NCBI GenBank assembly: GCA_021807065.1
Contig: JAKAPO010000104.1
Span: 1-7,818, forward strand
Origin: a bacterium
GTDB taxonomy: Bacteria; Vulcanimicrobiota; Vulcanimicrobiia; Vulcanimicrobiales; Vulcanimicrobiaceae
DNA: 7,818 nt
Direction of reading: 5' to 3'
The position numbers were made by a program, and so were the translations under genes. Positions 1-5,335 of this stretch are shown here, one piece after another. Under the pieces are notes generated by a model that saw only the letters and a program-made list of their open reading frames with translations, had not been told where the DNA came from and did no database searches. How positions within the stretch are numbered: position 1 is the first letter of the stretch; the number at the start of each line of letters is the position of its first letter.

Positions 1-2
1 CC

Positions 3-293
3 GATCTGCGCGGTGCTGTCCTTGCCCATCGACCACAGCGGAAGGTGCGCTTGCCCGACGTGAGCGAGAGCGACCTGGAACGGAAGATCGGGAAGTACCT
101 CGCCCGCGGTACGACGCTTGCGCTCGGAGCATGCAGTGCGGGCATGACCCGCACGCGCAAGGGCCCGACTGGTCGCCGCCCGAAAGCGGCATTGCTGGAG
201 ATGCTCAATGCCCTGAGTACGAGCGTGAACGTGCCGCCCGGTTGCCGGTCGTCGATCCCTCCGGAATCGGCGACGCCGCATTCTAGAAAGTAG
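3..293 (+). pseudogene. Uma2-family endonuclease, 3' remnant (partial)
   Basis: An open frame enters from the left edge and ends at TAG 291-293. The stretch from about 45 to 128 encodes LPDVSESDLERKIGKYLARG. This resembles the core of Uma2 (DUF820) PD-(D/E)XK proteins, in which 'SP-D-x-S-E...RK...YL-x-G-T' follows the catalytic PDxxVEVxSP strand. The expected upstream strand is not readable in this frame. After 128 the expected 'VWxVDP' strand is also absent, and the remainder (to SATPHSRK) matches nothing I recognise. A second frame (2-286) stays open and ends with RLPVVDPSG..., loosely like the Uma2 tail 'LPGFRLPV', so a frameshift may have split the gene. Uma2 proteins are cargo-like nucleases of unknown role, often in multiple copies. 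I see a fragment with one good motif, and the family call is tentative. Confidence 0.35.
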
Positions 294-297
294 ATGG

Positions 298-339
298 TGA
301 AGCGTCTTAGGAGAAGTGATGAAGCGTCTTAGCAGAAGT
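298..339 (+). repeat. Tandem duplication across a start codon (2 x 20 bp, 22-bp period)
   Basis: Bases 298-317 and 320-339 are the same 20-mer (TGAAGCGTCTTAG-AGAAGT core) with one difference, G at 311 and C at 333, separated by two bases. Copy 2 is the 5' end of the secreted-protein gene (ATGAAGCGTCTTAGCAGAAGT reads MKRLSRS). Copy 1, with GTG at 297, would read VKRLRRS but runs into a stop shortly afterwards. The single C/G difference creates AGGAG in copy 1, which is positioned to act as the ribosome-binding site of copy 2. Confidence 0.85.
309..313 (+). promoter_or_regulatory. Ribosome-binding site AGGAG for the secreted protein
   Basis: AGGAG at 309-313 lies five bases upstream of ATG 319. 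It selects ATG 319 over the in-frame GTG at 316, which would leave only two bases. The SD lies inside the upstream copy of the tandem duplication. Confidence 0.65.
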
Positions 340-909
340 ATTGTCAGGCTCGCCTGTGCGCTCGTGCTATTGAACACCGCGCTCGTGCCGCGCGTTTCGG
401 CGAAACCTGCAAGCAACATCGATCCGTGTCTCGTGGGAGACTGGATGTTGAAGCGAATGGGATCAAGCATTCCCGCGCTGGGCGCATCGGGCCTGGCGGG
501 GACGAAGATGGCGATTCTCAGGAACGGCTACACGACGGTCGTCCTGACCGGATCGGCGCCGTATGTAACGTCGACGCCGGTCTCCAGCAGTCAACGGCTC
601 GTTGGCACCGAGACGTTTTACATCGATGCAACCAGGGAGAAGCCCCAAGGCGGCGACGAGTTGCTTCCCGATCGCTTCCACGCGGACTACGGGGAGTCAA
701 ACATCCTCTCCCCAATTCATACGAGCATCATCGACACGCACACTGTGGACCTTGGCGGTGGCCCCGTTACTCGAACGTATCGGCTCAAGCAACATTTCTT
801 CGACACCTTTAGCTACACATGCACCGCCTCCACGCTCACGATGGATCTCGGATACAACTCCCCGACCAGTACGTGGGCATCCGACAACATCGCGATCTGG
901 AAGAGATGA
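319..909 (+). CDS. Small secreted protein of unknown function (possible beta-barrel, lipocalin-like)
   Basis: This 196-residue protein begins with a classic Sec signal peptide: basic MKRLSRSIVR, a hydrophobic core (LACALVLLNTALV) and a VSA cleavage site near residue 28 before KPASN. The mature part has just two cysteines, C37 in 'DPCLVGDWML' and C168 in 'SYTCTAST', which could form a disulfide if the protein is exported. The opening 'CLVGDW' and the closing 'CTASTLTM...IWKR' resemble the first and last strands of small secreted barrel or lipocalin-like proteins, but I do not recognise the family. The middle is rich in Thr, Ser and Gly with alternating hydrophobic residues, which suggests beta structure. 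ATG 319 is chosen because AGGAG lies five bases upstream. No partner gene is adjacent, and about 310 bases of apparently non-coding DNA follow. Confidence 0.8.
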   Translation: MKRLSRSIVRLACALVLLNTALVPRVSAKPASNIDPCLVGDWMLKRMGSSIPALGASGLAGTKMAILRNGYTTVVLTGSAPYVTSTPVSSSQRLVGTETFYIDATREKPQGGDELLPDRFHADYGESNILSPIHTSIIDTHTVDLGGGPVTRTYRLKQHFFDTFSYTCTASTLTMDLGYNSPTSTWASDNIAIWKR

Positions 910-1220
910 GCATACGCTCCGTGGTATCGTAGATAAGCGAGGCATAACGGCTGGAATGCGGCGCTGAAGTAACGGCGGAAGAATCCGTGCGGGGCCGCTC
1001 TCGCAGAGGGATGTGTTACCGCTGCGACGCCTCACTGAGGATCGCCGGATACGCGTGCGCCGCGGTGTGCGCTTCCCGGATACGTGGCGCAGCCCGTTCC
1101 GTATCATCCCGACAGGTACTGGTCGGTTGGTCTACGCCAAGATCTGCTTCGACTGAGCCGATAGGTAGCCGGCGGCGACGGTCTCTCTTCCCGCGGCCAC
1201 GCTCCGTGCATCACAGTGCC
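910..1220. other. Intergenic stretch, one doubtful short open frame
   Basis: I see no convincing gene or terminator here. The best candidate is a plus-strand frame open from 968 to TGA 1154-1156. Its last 35 or so residues look protein-like, reading RFPDTWRSPF, then IIPTGTGRLVYAKICFD. GTG 1013 or GTG 1067 could start it, but neither has a good SD. It could be the 3' end of a decayed gene or a chance frame. The remainder, up to the promoter at 1221, shows nothing recognisable. Confidence 0.3.
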
Positions 1221-1248
1221 TTGCAATTCTTCCACGGCATGGTATAAT
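1221..1248 (+). promoter_or_regulatory. Leaderless promoter of ATPase A (TTGCAA-16-TATAAT)
   Basis: A -35-like TTGCAA (1221-1226) is followed after 16 bases by a perfect -10 TATAAT (1243-1248). Standard spacing puts +1 at 1255, the G of the GTG start codon. There is no SD upstream of either GTG 1255 or ATG 1252. A direct repeat GCATGG (1237-1242 and 1250-1255) brackets the -10 and could be an operator. Confidence 0.7.
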
Positions 1249-1254
1249 TGCATG

Positions 1255-2442
1255 GTGATCGGGAGGCTCATCGACGAGCGCCTGCCTACCTTGCTTGGAC
1301 AGTTCCCCGCGGTTGCTCTGCTGGGGCCACGTCAATCGGGCAAGACGACCGTCGCCCTGGGGCACGAAGAGCGGCTGGGCGAGCGGGCGGTCTACGTTGA
1401 CTTGGAGCGCCCTGCCGATCGGGCAAAGCTCTCGGACCCGGAGATTTTCTTTGGGCAGCATGCGCAGCAGCTCGTCATCCTCGATGCGATTCACCGTCTT
1501 CCCGACCTCTTCCAAACGCTTCGCGGTGTCATCGACCGCAACCGGTGGGCCGGTCGGACCGCGAACCAGTTTCTCCTTCTGGGATCGGCGTCGATTGATC
1601 TGATGCGTCAATCGTCGGAAAGCCTGGCGGGTCGCATCGCTTATCTCGAGCTGACGCCATTCCTCGAGTTGGAAGTCGCAGCGACGGGTGCCTCCGCAAT
1701 GAATACGCTGTGGCTCCGAGGTGGATTTCCGCGAAGTTTTCTCGCCGACAGCAATCGAGAGAGCTATGAGTGGCGCATCGCCTTCATTCGGACATATCTG
1801 GAACGCGATGTTCCGGCGTTGGGGCCGCGGATTCCAGCCGAAACACTACGGCGTCTCTGGCAGATGCTCGCACACAGTCAAGGGCAGCTGCTCAACGCGG
1901 CGCAGCTCGCCGCCGGACTTGGAATCAGTTCACAGACGGTGTTTCGCTACCTGGACGTGCTTGTCGACTTGTTGCTCGTTCGCCGCCTTCATCCGTGGGT
2001 ATCCAACGTCAAGAAGCGATTGACTCGATCGCCGAAAGTCTACGTGCGCGACAGTGGCCTGGTACACGCGCTCCTGGGAATACGTTCGCTGGACGACGTG
2101 CTCGGCCATCCGATCGCGGGTCCCAGTTGGGAAGGCATGGCGGTTGAAAACCTATTGGGCTGTCTCTCGCAAGTCGTGCCGGCAACATTCTATCGAACTG
2201 CCGCCGGCGCTGAGATCGATCTCGTTGTCGACGCCGGCGCAGGCGAGGTTTGGGCGATTGAAATGAAGCGCTCACTCGCGAAGCCCGCCCCCAAGCCAGG
2301 TTTTTACATCGGCTGCGAGGATGTCCGTGCGACGCACCGCGTCGTGGTGTATCCGGGAGAGGATACATTTGCCATTGGTCGCGACACCATCGTGATGTCG
2401 CTTGCCGAAGCGATGCGCCGTCTCAGAGCCTCAGCGCGCTAA
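1255..2442 (+). CDS. ATPase A: AAA_14/DUF4143 family P-loop ATPase with altered Walker B
   Basis: This 395-residue protein has the standard two-part layout and length of the family. An N-terminal P-loop ATPase has Walker A GPRQSGKTT (residues 24-32), a sensor-like 'FLLLGSAS' and the family hallmark SESLAGR...LELTPF. A helical/winged region follows (QLLNAAQLAAGLGISSQTVFRYLDVL), then a DUF4143 nuclease-like end with AEIDLVV (E320, D322) and AIEMKRS (E336, K338). The family is common in accessory regions, and its biochemical role is not established. Oddity: Walker B reads LVILDAIHRLPDLF, so the expected catalytic Glu after Asp77 is Ala78 (GCG; GAG would need one base change). This predicts ATP binding with poor hydrolysis. 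I chose GTG 1255 from the promoter geometry; ATG 1252 is the alternative. It appears to be monocistronic. Confidence 0.9.
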   Translation: MIGRLIDERLPTLLGQFPAVALLGPRQSGKTTVALGHEERLGERAVYVDLERPADRAKLSDPEIFFGQHAQQLVILDAIHRLPDLFQTLRGVIDRNRWAGRTANQFLLLGSASIDLMRQSSESLAGRIAYLELTPFLELEVAATGASAMNTLWLRGGFPRSFLADSNRESYEWRIAFIRTYLERDVPALGPRIPAETLRRLWQMLAHSQGQLLNAAQLAAGLGISSQTVFRYLDVLVDLLLVRRLHPWVSNVKKRLTRSPKVYVRDSGLVHALLGIRSLDDVLGHPIAGPSWEGMAVENLLGCLSQVVPATFYRTAAGAEIDLVVDAGAGEVWAIEMKRSLAKPAPKPGFYIGCEDVRATHRVVVYPGEDTFAIGRDTIVMSLAEAMRRLRASAR

Positions 2443-2585
2443 GTTCAGCAGCTTGCCGTTCCTATTTGCATGAACATTCGCCCGCCAGAATCCCACGGCC
2501 TCGCTAACGTCGGGCGAGCGCACTTCCACTGCGATGTCGGGTGCAAAATCCGGGACGACCAATTCAACGGTGTCATCGGCTCTCG
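2431..2585 (-). pseudogene. Uma2-family endonuclease fragment
   Basis: Read on the minus strand, this encodes ADDTVELVVPDFAPDIAVEV and then RSPDVSEAV. 'PDFAPDIAVEVRSPDVSE' is the signature catalytic strand of Uma2/DUF820 nucleases, with the D and E of the PD-(D/E)XK fold present. After SEAV the sequence turns into GFWRANVHANRNGKLLN, without the usual K...Y...GT helix. The frame then ends by chance inside the 3' end of ATPase A. There is no start codon and no N-terminal half; the frame breaks into unrelated sequence near 2585, where a plus-strand fragment begins. I read this as a roughly 45-codon relic. The family call rests on one motif, which is a strong one. Confidence 0.55.
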
Positions 2586-2705
2586 CGGCTGGAGGGCGCC
2601 TACGAGCAGGTTGCGGACCGGTTGAACGGCATCGACCTGGGCATCAACGAGCTGCGTATGGAGATGAACCACCGCTTCGCACTCATCCCGAGCCGAGAAC
2701 GGTGA
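2574..2705 (+). pseudogene. Fragment of a coiled-coil protein, paralogous to the one at 3568
   Basis: This plus-strand frame reads HRLSRLEGAYEQVADRLN, then GIDLGINELRMEMNHRF, and stops at TGA 2703-2705. It aligns with the intact protein at 3568-3861: LEGVYEQVNQRLSSIDAHLD there, LEGAYEQVADRLNGIDLGIN here. It has no start codon. It ends after the first helix in ALIPSRER, so the membrane segment of the paralogue is missing. The upstream boundary abuts the minus-strand Uma2 fragment, giving a chimeric junction near 2575-2590. It is probably a non-functional relic. Confidence 0.6.
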
Positions 2706-2729
2706 GTTCCTTCGCGGCTTCCAGCGGTC

Positions 2730-3134
2730 CTACGGGAGAATCTCGAAGCGACCGATTCGCTGCGGGCGGTAGAGCTGAAAGTCGCGCCGGTCGATAGTGA
2801 AGATGCGCCGGACGCGTTCTCGTTCTGCTGCGCGAACTAGGGCGGCATCTGCGAGATCCATCGGCAGGTCCCGGTACTTCCACATTAGCTCGCGCATACG
2901 CGGGCAATCGTCGACGTCGAGGCTCAGAAGACTTAGCGCGCCGGCGGAGAGCATCTCCCAGAGCGCACGCTGCGCCCGAGAGGAAGAGTGCAGCAGGTAC
3001 ATTGCCTCCGTTACGACTGGCCACACGGTGGCGAGCGGTTCCCGGATTTGAGGCAGCACGTTGGCGCACGCCGTGTGGTGTGGATCGTTACGATTGACGA
3101 GGGCGACGAGCGGTCCGGCGTCCACGAGAACCAC
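2730..3134 (-). CDS. vapC: PIN-domain toxin (VapC-like ribonuclease)
   Basis: This 134-residue protein is a complete PIN domain, the fold of VapC toxins that cleave RNA with Mg2+ or Mn2+. It starts VVLVDAGPLVAL with Asp5. It continues with VVTEAMYLL (Glu43), then DLADAALVRAAE (Asp93 and Asp96) and IFTIDRRDF (Asp115), so all the acidic positions are present. The start is GTG 3134, preceded on the minus strand by an AAAAGGAA SD about six bases away. It overlaps the 3' end of the upstream antitoxin gene by 47 bases, so translation is likely coupled. Expression should come from the promoter ahead of the antitoxin at 3397-3425. The length is normal and no lesion is visible. The RNA target cannot be read from sequence. 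Confidence 0.87.
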   Translation of the reverse strand: MVLVDAGPLVALVNRNDPHHTACANVLPQIREPLATVWPVVTEAMYLLHSSSRAQRALWEMLSAGALSLLSLDVDDCPRMRELMWKYRDLPMDLADAALVRAAERERVRRIFTIDRRDFQLYRPQRIGRFEILP

Positions 3135-3390
3135 GAGGTTTCCTTTTCTTCAGCATCGCAGCAAAACGCGCTCCGGTTCGTTCCGAGAGCGCCTCGTGGG
3201 GGCCATTCCAACAACCGATCAGATGAGCGATCGCGGCATGGGGCGGCGACTCAATCGGCGCAGCGGTCTCTGCACAAAATCGTTCGAGCGCCTCTCGAGC
3301 CAGATCGGACCGGCTGCGCCCCGTTCGAGTCGCAATCCGCTCAACGCATTCGAGCGTTCGCGCATCGATGCGCACGTTGAGCATCGGCAT
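3088..3390 (-). CDS. Ribbon-helix-helix antitoxin partner of the PIN toxin
   Basis: This 100-residue protein begins with a short beta strand, MPMLNVRID, followed by two helices (ARTLECVERIATRTG and RSRSDLAREALERFCAE). That is the layout of CopG/Arc-type ribbon-helix-helix DNA-binding antitoxins. The basic C-terminus (KKRKPRGSRGRR) presumably extends into the toxin-binding tail and overlaps the toxin gene by 47 bases. ATG 3390 has no SD; the -10 TAGAAT on the minus strand places +1 exactly on its A, so the mRNA is predicted to be leaderless. The palindrome ATACAGTGTAT in the promoter spacer is a natural autoregulatory operator. The family assignment is firm at fold level, and the pairing is inferred from the overlap. 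Confidence 0.8.
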   Translation of the reverse strand: MPMLNVRIDARTLECVERIATRTGRSRSDLAREALERFCAETAAPIESPPHAAIAHLIGCWNGPHEALSERTGARFAAMLKKRKPRGSRGRRTARRPRQS

Positions 3391-3396
3391 AGCTGC

Positions 3397-3425
3397 ATTC
3401 TAGCATACAGTGTATTACAGAGCAA
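3397..3425 (-). promoter_or_regulatory. Leaderless promoter of the RHH/PIN operon (TTGCTC-17-TAGAAT)
   Basis: On the minus strand, -35 TTGCTC (3425-3420) and -10 TAGAAT (3402-3397) are 17 bases apart. Exactly six bases separate the -10 from the ATG (3390-3388), so the predicted +1 is the A of the start codon. Confidence 0.65.
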
Positions 3426-3440
3426 CAAGGTATATGCTAG
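3400..3440. promoter_or_regulatory. Nested inverted repeats, probable antitoxin operator
   Basis: The perfect 11-bp palindrome ATACA-G-TGTAT (3405-3415) lies inside the -35/-10 spacer. An outer inverted repeat, CTAGCATA (3400-3407) and TATGCTAG (3433-3440), is also perfect over 8 bp, with 25 bases between the arms, and it encloses the -35 and spacer. RHH antitoxins usually bind such palindromes to repress their own operon. Confidence 0.6.
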
Positions 3441-3444
3441 GGCT

Positions 3445-3465
3445 GGCGGCCGAGGTGTGGCCGCC
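3445..3465. other. Short hairpin, 7-bp stem and 7-nt loop
   Basis: GGCGGCC (3445-3451) pairs with GGCCGCC (3459-3465) around GAGGTGT. There is no T-tract on either strand, so it is not a convincing intrinsic terminator. It lies between the divergent antitoxin operon and the coiled-coil gene. Confidence 0.3.
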
Positions 3466-3550
3466 GCGCTCCCGTACTTGGGCCGATCCTCATCGCGTAG
3501 CGCCGTATTCCCCTTGCCGCCGCCACCCGTTGTCGTGAAAGGAAGCGGCG

Positions 3551-3557
3551 AAGGAGG
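3551..3557 (+). promoter_or_regulatory. Strong ribosome-binding site AAGGAGG
   Basis: AAGGAGG at 3551-3557 lies ten bases before GTG 3568. It fixes the start of the coiled-coil protein far downstream of where the open frame begins. Confidence 0.7.
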
Positions 3558-3567
3558 GATCGCCGCC

Positions 3568-3861
3568 GTGCATCAGTTAGAACAGCGTATGTCATTTCTC
3601 GAGGGCGTCTACGAGCAGGTAAACCAGCGCCTATCGAGCATCGACGCACACCTCGACTCACTCGACCGCAAGTTCACTGGCGAAACCGGAAGACTCGATA
3701 CGAAAATCGACCATAGCTTCGCGATCCTCAACGAGAAGATCGAGCACGTCGATGAGAAGATCGACCGCCGCTTCATGTGGAGCACCGGCATCATGCTTTG
3801 CGGATTTCTCACGACCATTCTCACCGTCGTCTTCCGTCACGAAGCAATCCGCAGGGACTAG
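3568..3861 (+). CDS. Small coiled-coil protein with C-terminal membrane anchor
   Basis: This 97-residue protein starts VHQLEQRMSFLEGVYEQVNQ. A long amphipathic helix follows with recurring segments of the form 'IDxHLDSLDRKF', 'LDTKIDHSF', 'LNEKIEHVDEKIDRRF'. A single hydrophobic stretch (GIMLCGFLTTILTVVF) and a short basic tail, RHEAIRRD, end it. This predicts a tail-anchored, oligomeric coiled coil. The function is unknown; such proteins are frequent, diverse and often multicopy in environmental bacteria. GTG 3568 is chosen because a near-perfect SD precedes it; the frame stays open much further upstream, but that part is the shadow of the antitoxin/toxin genes. Its stop TAG shares the CTAG at 3858-3861 with the stop of convergent lhgO. 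A decayed paralogue lies at 2574-2705. Confidence 0.75.
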   Translation: MHQLEQRMSFLEGVYEQVNQRLSSIDAHLDSLDRKFTGETGRLDTKIDHSFAILNEKIEHVDEKIDRRFMWSTGIMLCGFLTTILTVVFRHEAIRRD

Positions 3862-5060
3862 CGAGTGAAACGGCGGTGGGCTTCGTCGGCGATGTAGCGC
3901 GCGATGGCGAGGGAGGAGGTCGCACCGGGCGACGGCGCGTTGCGCACGTGCAGCGTGCGATCGCTGCCGGAGAAGACGAAGTCGTCGACGAGCGATCCGT
4001 CGGGACGCATCGCCTGCGCGCGCACGCCGGAAGGGCCGGGCAGCGTATCTTCGAGGGTGAGTTCGGGCACGTAGCGCTGCAACGCCGCGACGTAGGCGCG
4101 GCGCACGACGTCGCGATACAGCTCGCCGATGCCGGTGCGCAGATGGCGCGCGGCGAGGCGGTGACAACCGCGGTACGTTAGCGTTTCCAGCAGATCGCGC
4201 GGCGCGATCGTTGTGAGGCGGTATCCCTCGCGTGCAAAGGCGAGCACTGCATTCGGTCCCAGCCAAAAGGCGCCGTCGATGCGCGGCGTGAAATGCACGC
4301 CGAGAAATGGGAAGCGCGCATCGGGTACGGGATAGATGCAGCCGCGGACGAGCTGCCGCCGCTCGGGTTTCACTAACAAATAATCGCCGCGGAACGGCAC
4401 GATGCGCGGTTCGGGATCGTCGCCCGTAAGACGCGCGATGCGATCCGCGTGAAGGCCCGCGCAGGCGATGACGCGACGCGCGACGACCTCGGCGCCGTTT
4501 GCGCAGCGCAGCGCGATCTCGCGGGCGCCCGTTCTTACGCGCATGACCGCGTGTCCGGTGCAGATCTCGCCGCCGGCGGCGCGCACGTCATCTGCGAGGC
4601 TGCGCGTCACCGCGGCATAATCGACGATACCGGTCCTCAGCGAATGCAGCGCCCGAATACCACGGCAGTGAGGTTCGATCTCGCGGATCTCGCCCGCCTC
4701 GAGCATCCGTAGGCCTTCGACGCCGTTGGCGATGCCGCGCCGATGCAGCTCATCGAGCGCGGGCAGCTCTTCGTTGCGCACGGCGACGATGAGCTTGCCG
4801 GCGTCACGACACGCGATGGCTTTGCTCTCGCAGTAATTGCGCATCGCTCGCGCTCCCTGGGTGCAGAGGCGCGCCTTGAGCGATCCCGCAGCGTAATAGA
4901 TGCCGGAGTGAATGACGCCGCTATTGTGGCCGCTCTGGTGCACGGCGACATCGCGCTCTTTCTCGAGCAGCACCACGCGTAGGCGTGGTTGCCGCTGAAT
5001 AAGCTCGCGCGCAGTGGCAACCCCGAGAATGCCCCCGCCTATGACGGCTACATCATACAC
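3858..5060 (-). CDS. lhgO: L-2-hydroxyglutarate oxidase/dehydrogenase (FAD-dependent)
   Basis: This 400-residue, full-length DAO-fold flavoenzyme converts L-2-hydroxyglutarate to 2-oxoglutarate. In E. coli LhgO passes the electrons to the membrane quinone pool. The Rossmann FAD motif is VIGGGILG (residues 6-13), with the ribose-binding acid E33 in LLEKE. The family signature HQSGHNSGVIHSGIYY follows at 41-56. Other hallmarks are FRGDYLLVKPE, IYPVPD...FPFLGVHFTPRIDG, WLGPNAVLAFAREGY, GPSGVRAQAM and the C-terminal FAD loop HVRNAPSPGATSSLAIARYI. The start is GTG 5060, which overlaps by 8 bases (GTGTATGA) the stop of an upstream remnant. A GGGAGG motif lies some 28 bases upstream, too far for a normal SD. 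An internal 83-bp segment (4349-4431) is repeated perfectly at 7736-7818. It is the only clear metabolic gene in the window. Confidence 0.95.
   Translation of the reverse strand: MYDVAVIGGGILGVATARELIQRQPRLRVVLLEKERDVAVHQSGHNSGVIHSGIYYAAGSLKARLCTQGARAMRNYCESKAIACRDAGKLIVAVRNEELPALDELHRRGIANGVEGLRMLEAGEIREIEPHCRGIRALHSLRTGIVDYAAVTRSLADDVRAAGGEICTGHAVMRVRTGAREIALRCANGAEVVARRVIACAGLHADRIARLTGDDPEPRIVPFRGDYLLVKPERRQLVRGCIYPVPDARFPFLGVHFTPRIDGAFWLGPNAVLAFAREGYRLTTIAPRDLLETLTYRGCHRLAARHLRTGIGELYRDVVRRAYVAALQRYVPELTLEDTLPGPSGVRAQAMRPDGSLVDDFVFSGSDRTLHVRNAPSPGATSSLAIARYIADEAHRRFTR
4349..4431. repeat. Interior lhgO segment, copy 1 of an 83-bp perfect direct repeat
   Basis: This segment is identical to 7736-7818, in the same orientation. 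It encodes the LTGDDPEPR...GDYLLVKPERRQL part of LhgO. The base before it differs (A 4348 against T 7735), and the other copy is cut by the window end, so the true length may be greater. Confidence 0.9.
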
Positions 5061-5310
5061 GGCGACGGTCTTCCCACCGGTACAGCGTTCCTCCCGGTAT
5101 CGTTACGCTGACGTCGGTCGGTAGCGGAGCGCTGACGTTACCGGTCTTGACGCTGTTCCTCCCCGCATACGGATTGCGATTCAGTATCGGTTCGACGACC
5201 GCTTGTGCGGCAGTCCTTACCGTGACGGCATTGGCGGCGCGCTCGATGCTCTGGAACAGCGACGTTCCGAGCGGCGCTCTGCGGTAAGCGCCGACTTGCG
5301 GTTGCTGCCC
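5053..5310 (-). pseudogene. Unrecognised 3' gene remnant upstream of lhgO
   Basis: On the minus strand a frame reads through SLFQSIERAANAVTVRTAAQ, then AVVEPILNRNPYAGRNSVKT and GNVSAPLPTDVSVTIPGGTL, ending at TGA 5055-5053. The composition and codon use look like real protein. However, no ATG, GTG or TTG lies in this frame between the ATPase B promoter and about 5200, so any N-terminus is missing. The stop overlaps the lhgO start by eight bases, as in a translationally coupled pair. This may be the tail of a former partner gene whose front was lost when the ATPase B module arrived. A chance frame cannot be excluded. Confidence 0.3.
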
Positions 5311-5325
5311 GCCGAGGTCTATAAT
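5296..5325 (+). promoter_or_regulatory. Near-leaderless promoter of ATPase B (TTGCGG-18-TATAAT)
   Basis: A perfect -10 TATAAT (5320-5325) lies 18 bases after a -35-like TTGCGG (5296-5301). The predicted +1 near 5331-5332 leaves only 4-5 bases before ATG 5336, with no SD. Confidence 0.6.
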
Positions 5326-5335
5326 AGGCCACGTT

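Noticed and set aside
697..1107. A 136-residue minus-strand frame
   Set aside because: It is Arg/Ser-rich, overlaps the convincing secreted-protein gene, and has no SD or recognisable motif; a GC-rich antisense shadow.
3061..3567. A 169-codon N-terminal extension of the coiled-coil protein in the same open frame
   Set aside because: It overlaps the antitoxin and toxin genes on the opposite strand, looks like low-quality Arg/Ser-rich translation, and is separated from the real protein by an AAGGAGG SD ten bases before GTG 3568.
4449..4982. Plus-strand frames inside lhgO
   Set aside because: They are antisense shadows of a complete, well-conserved LhgO and have no initiation signals.
5100..5140. 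CGCTGACGT direct repeats (5106-5114 and 5130-5138) as an operator
   Set aside because: They fall within a protein-like frame that encodes NVSAPLPTDVSV, so the repeat may simply reflect similar codons. There is no promoter at this point.
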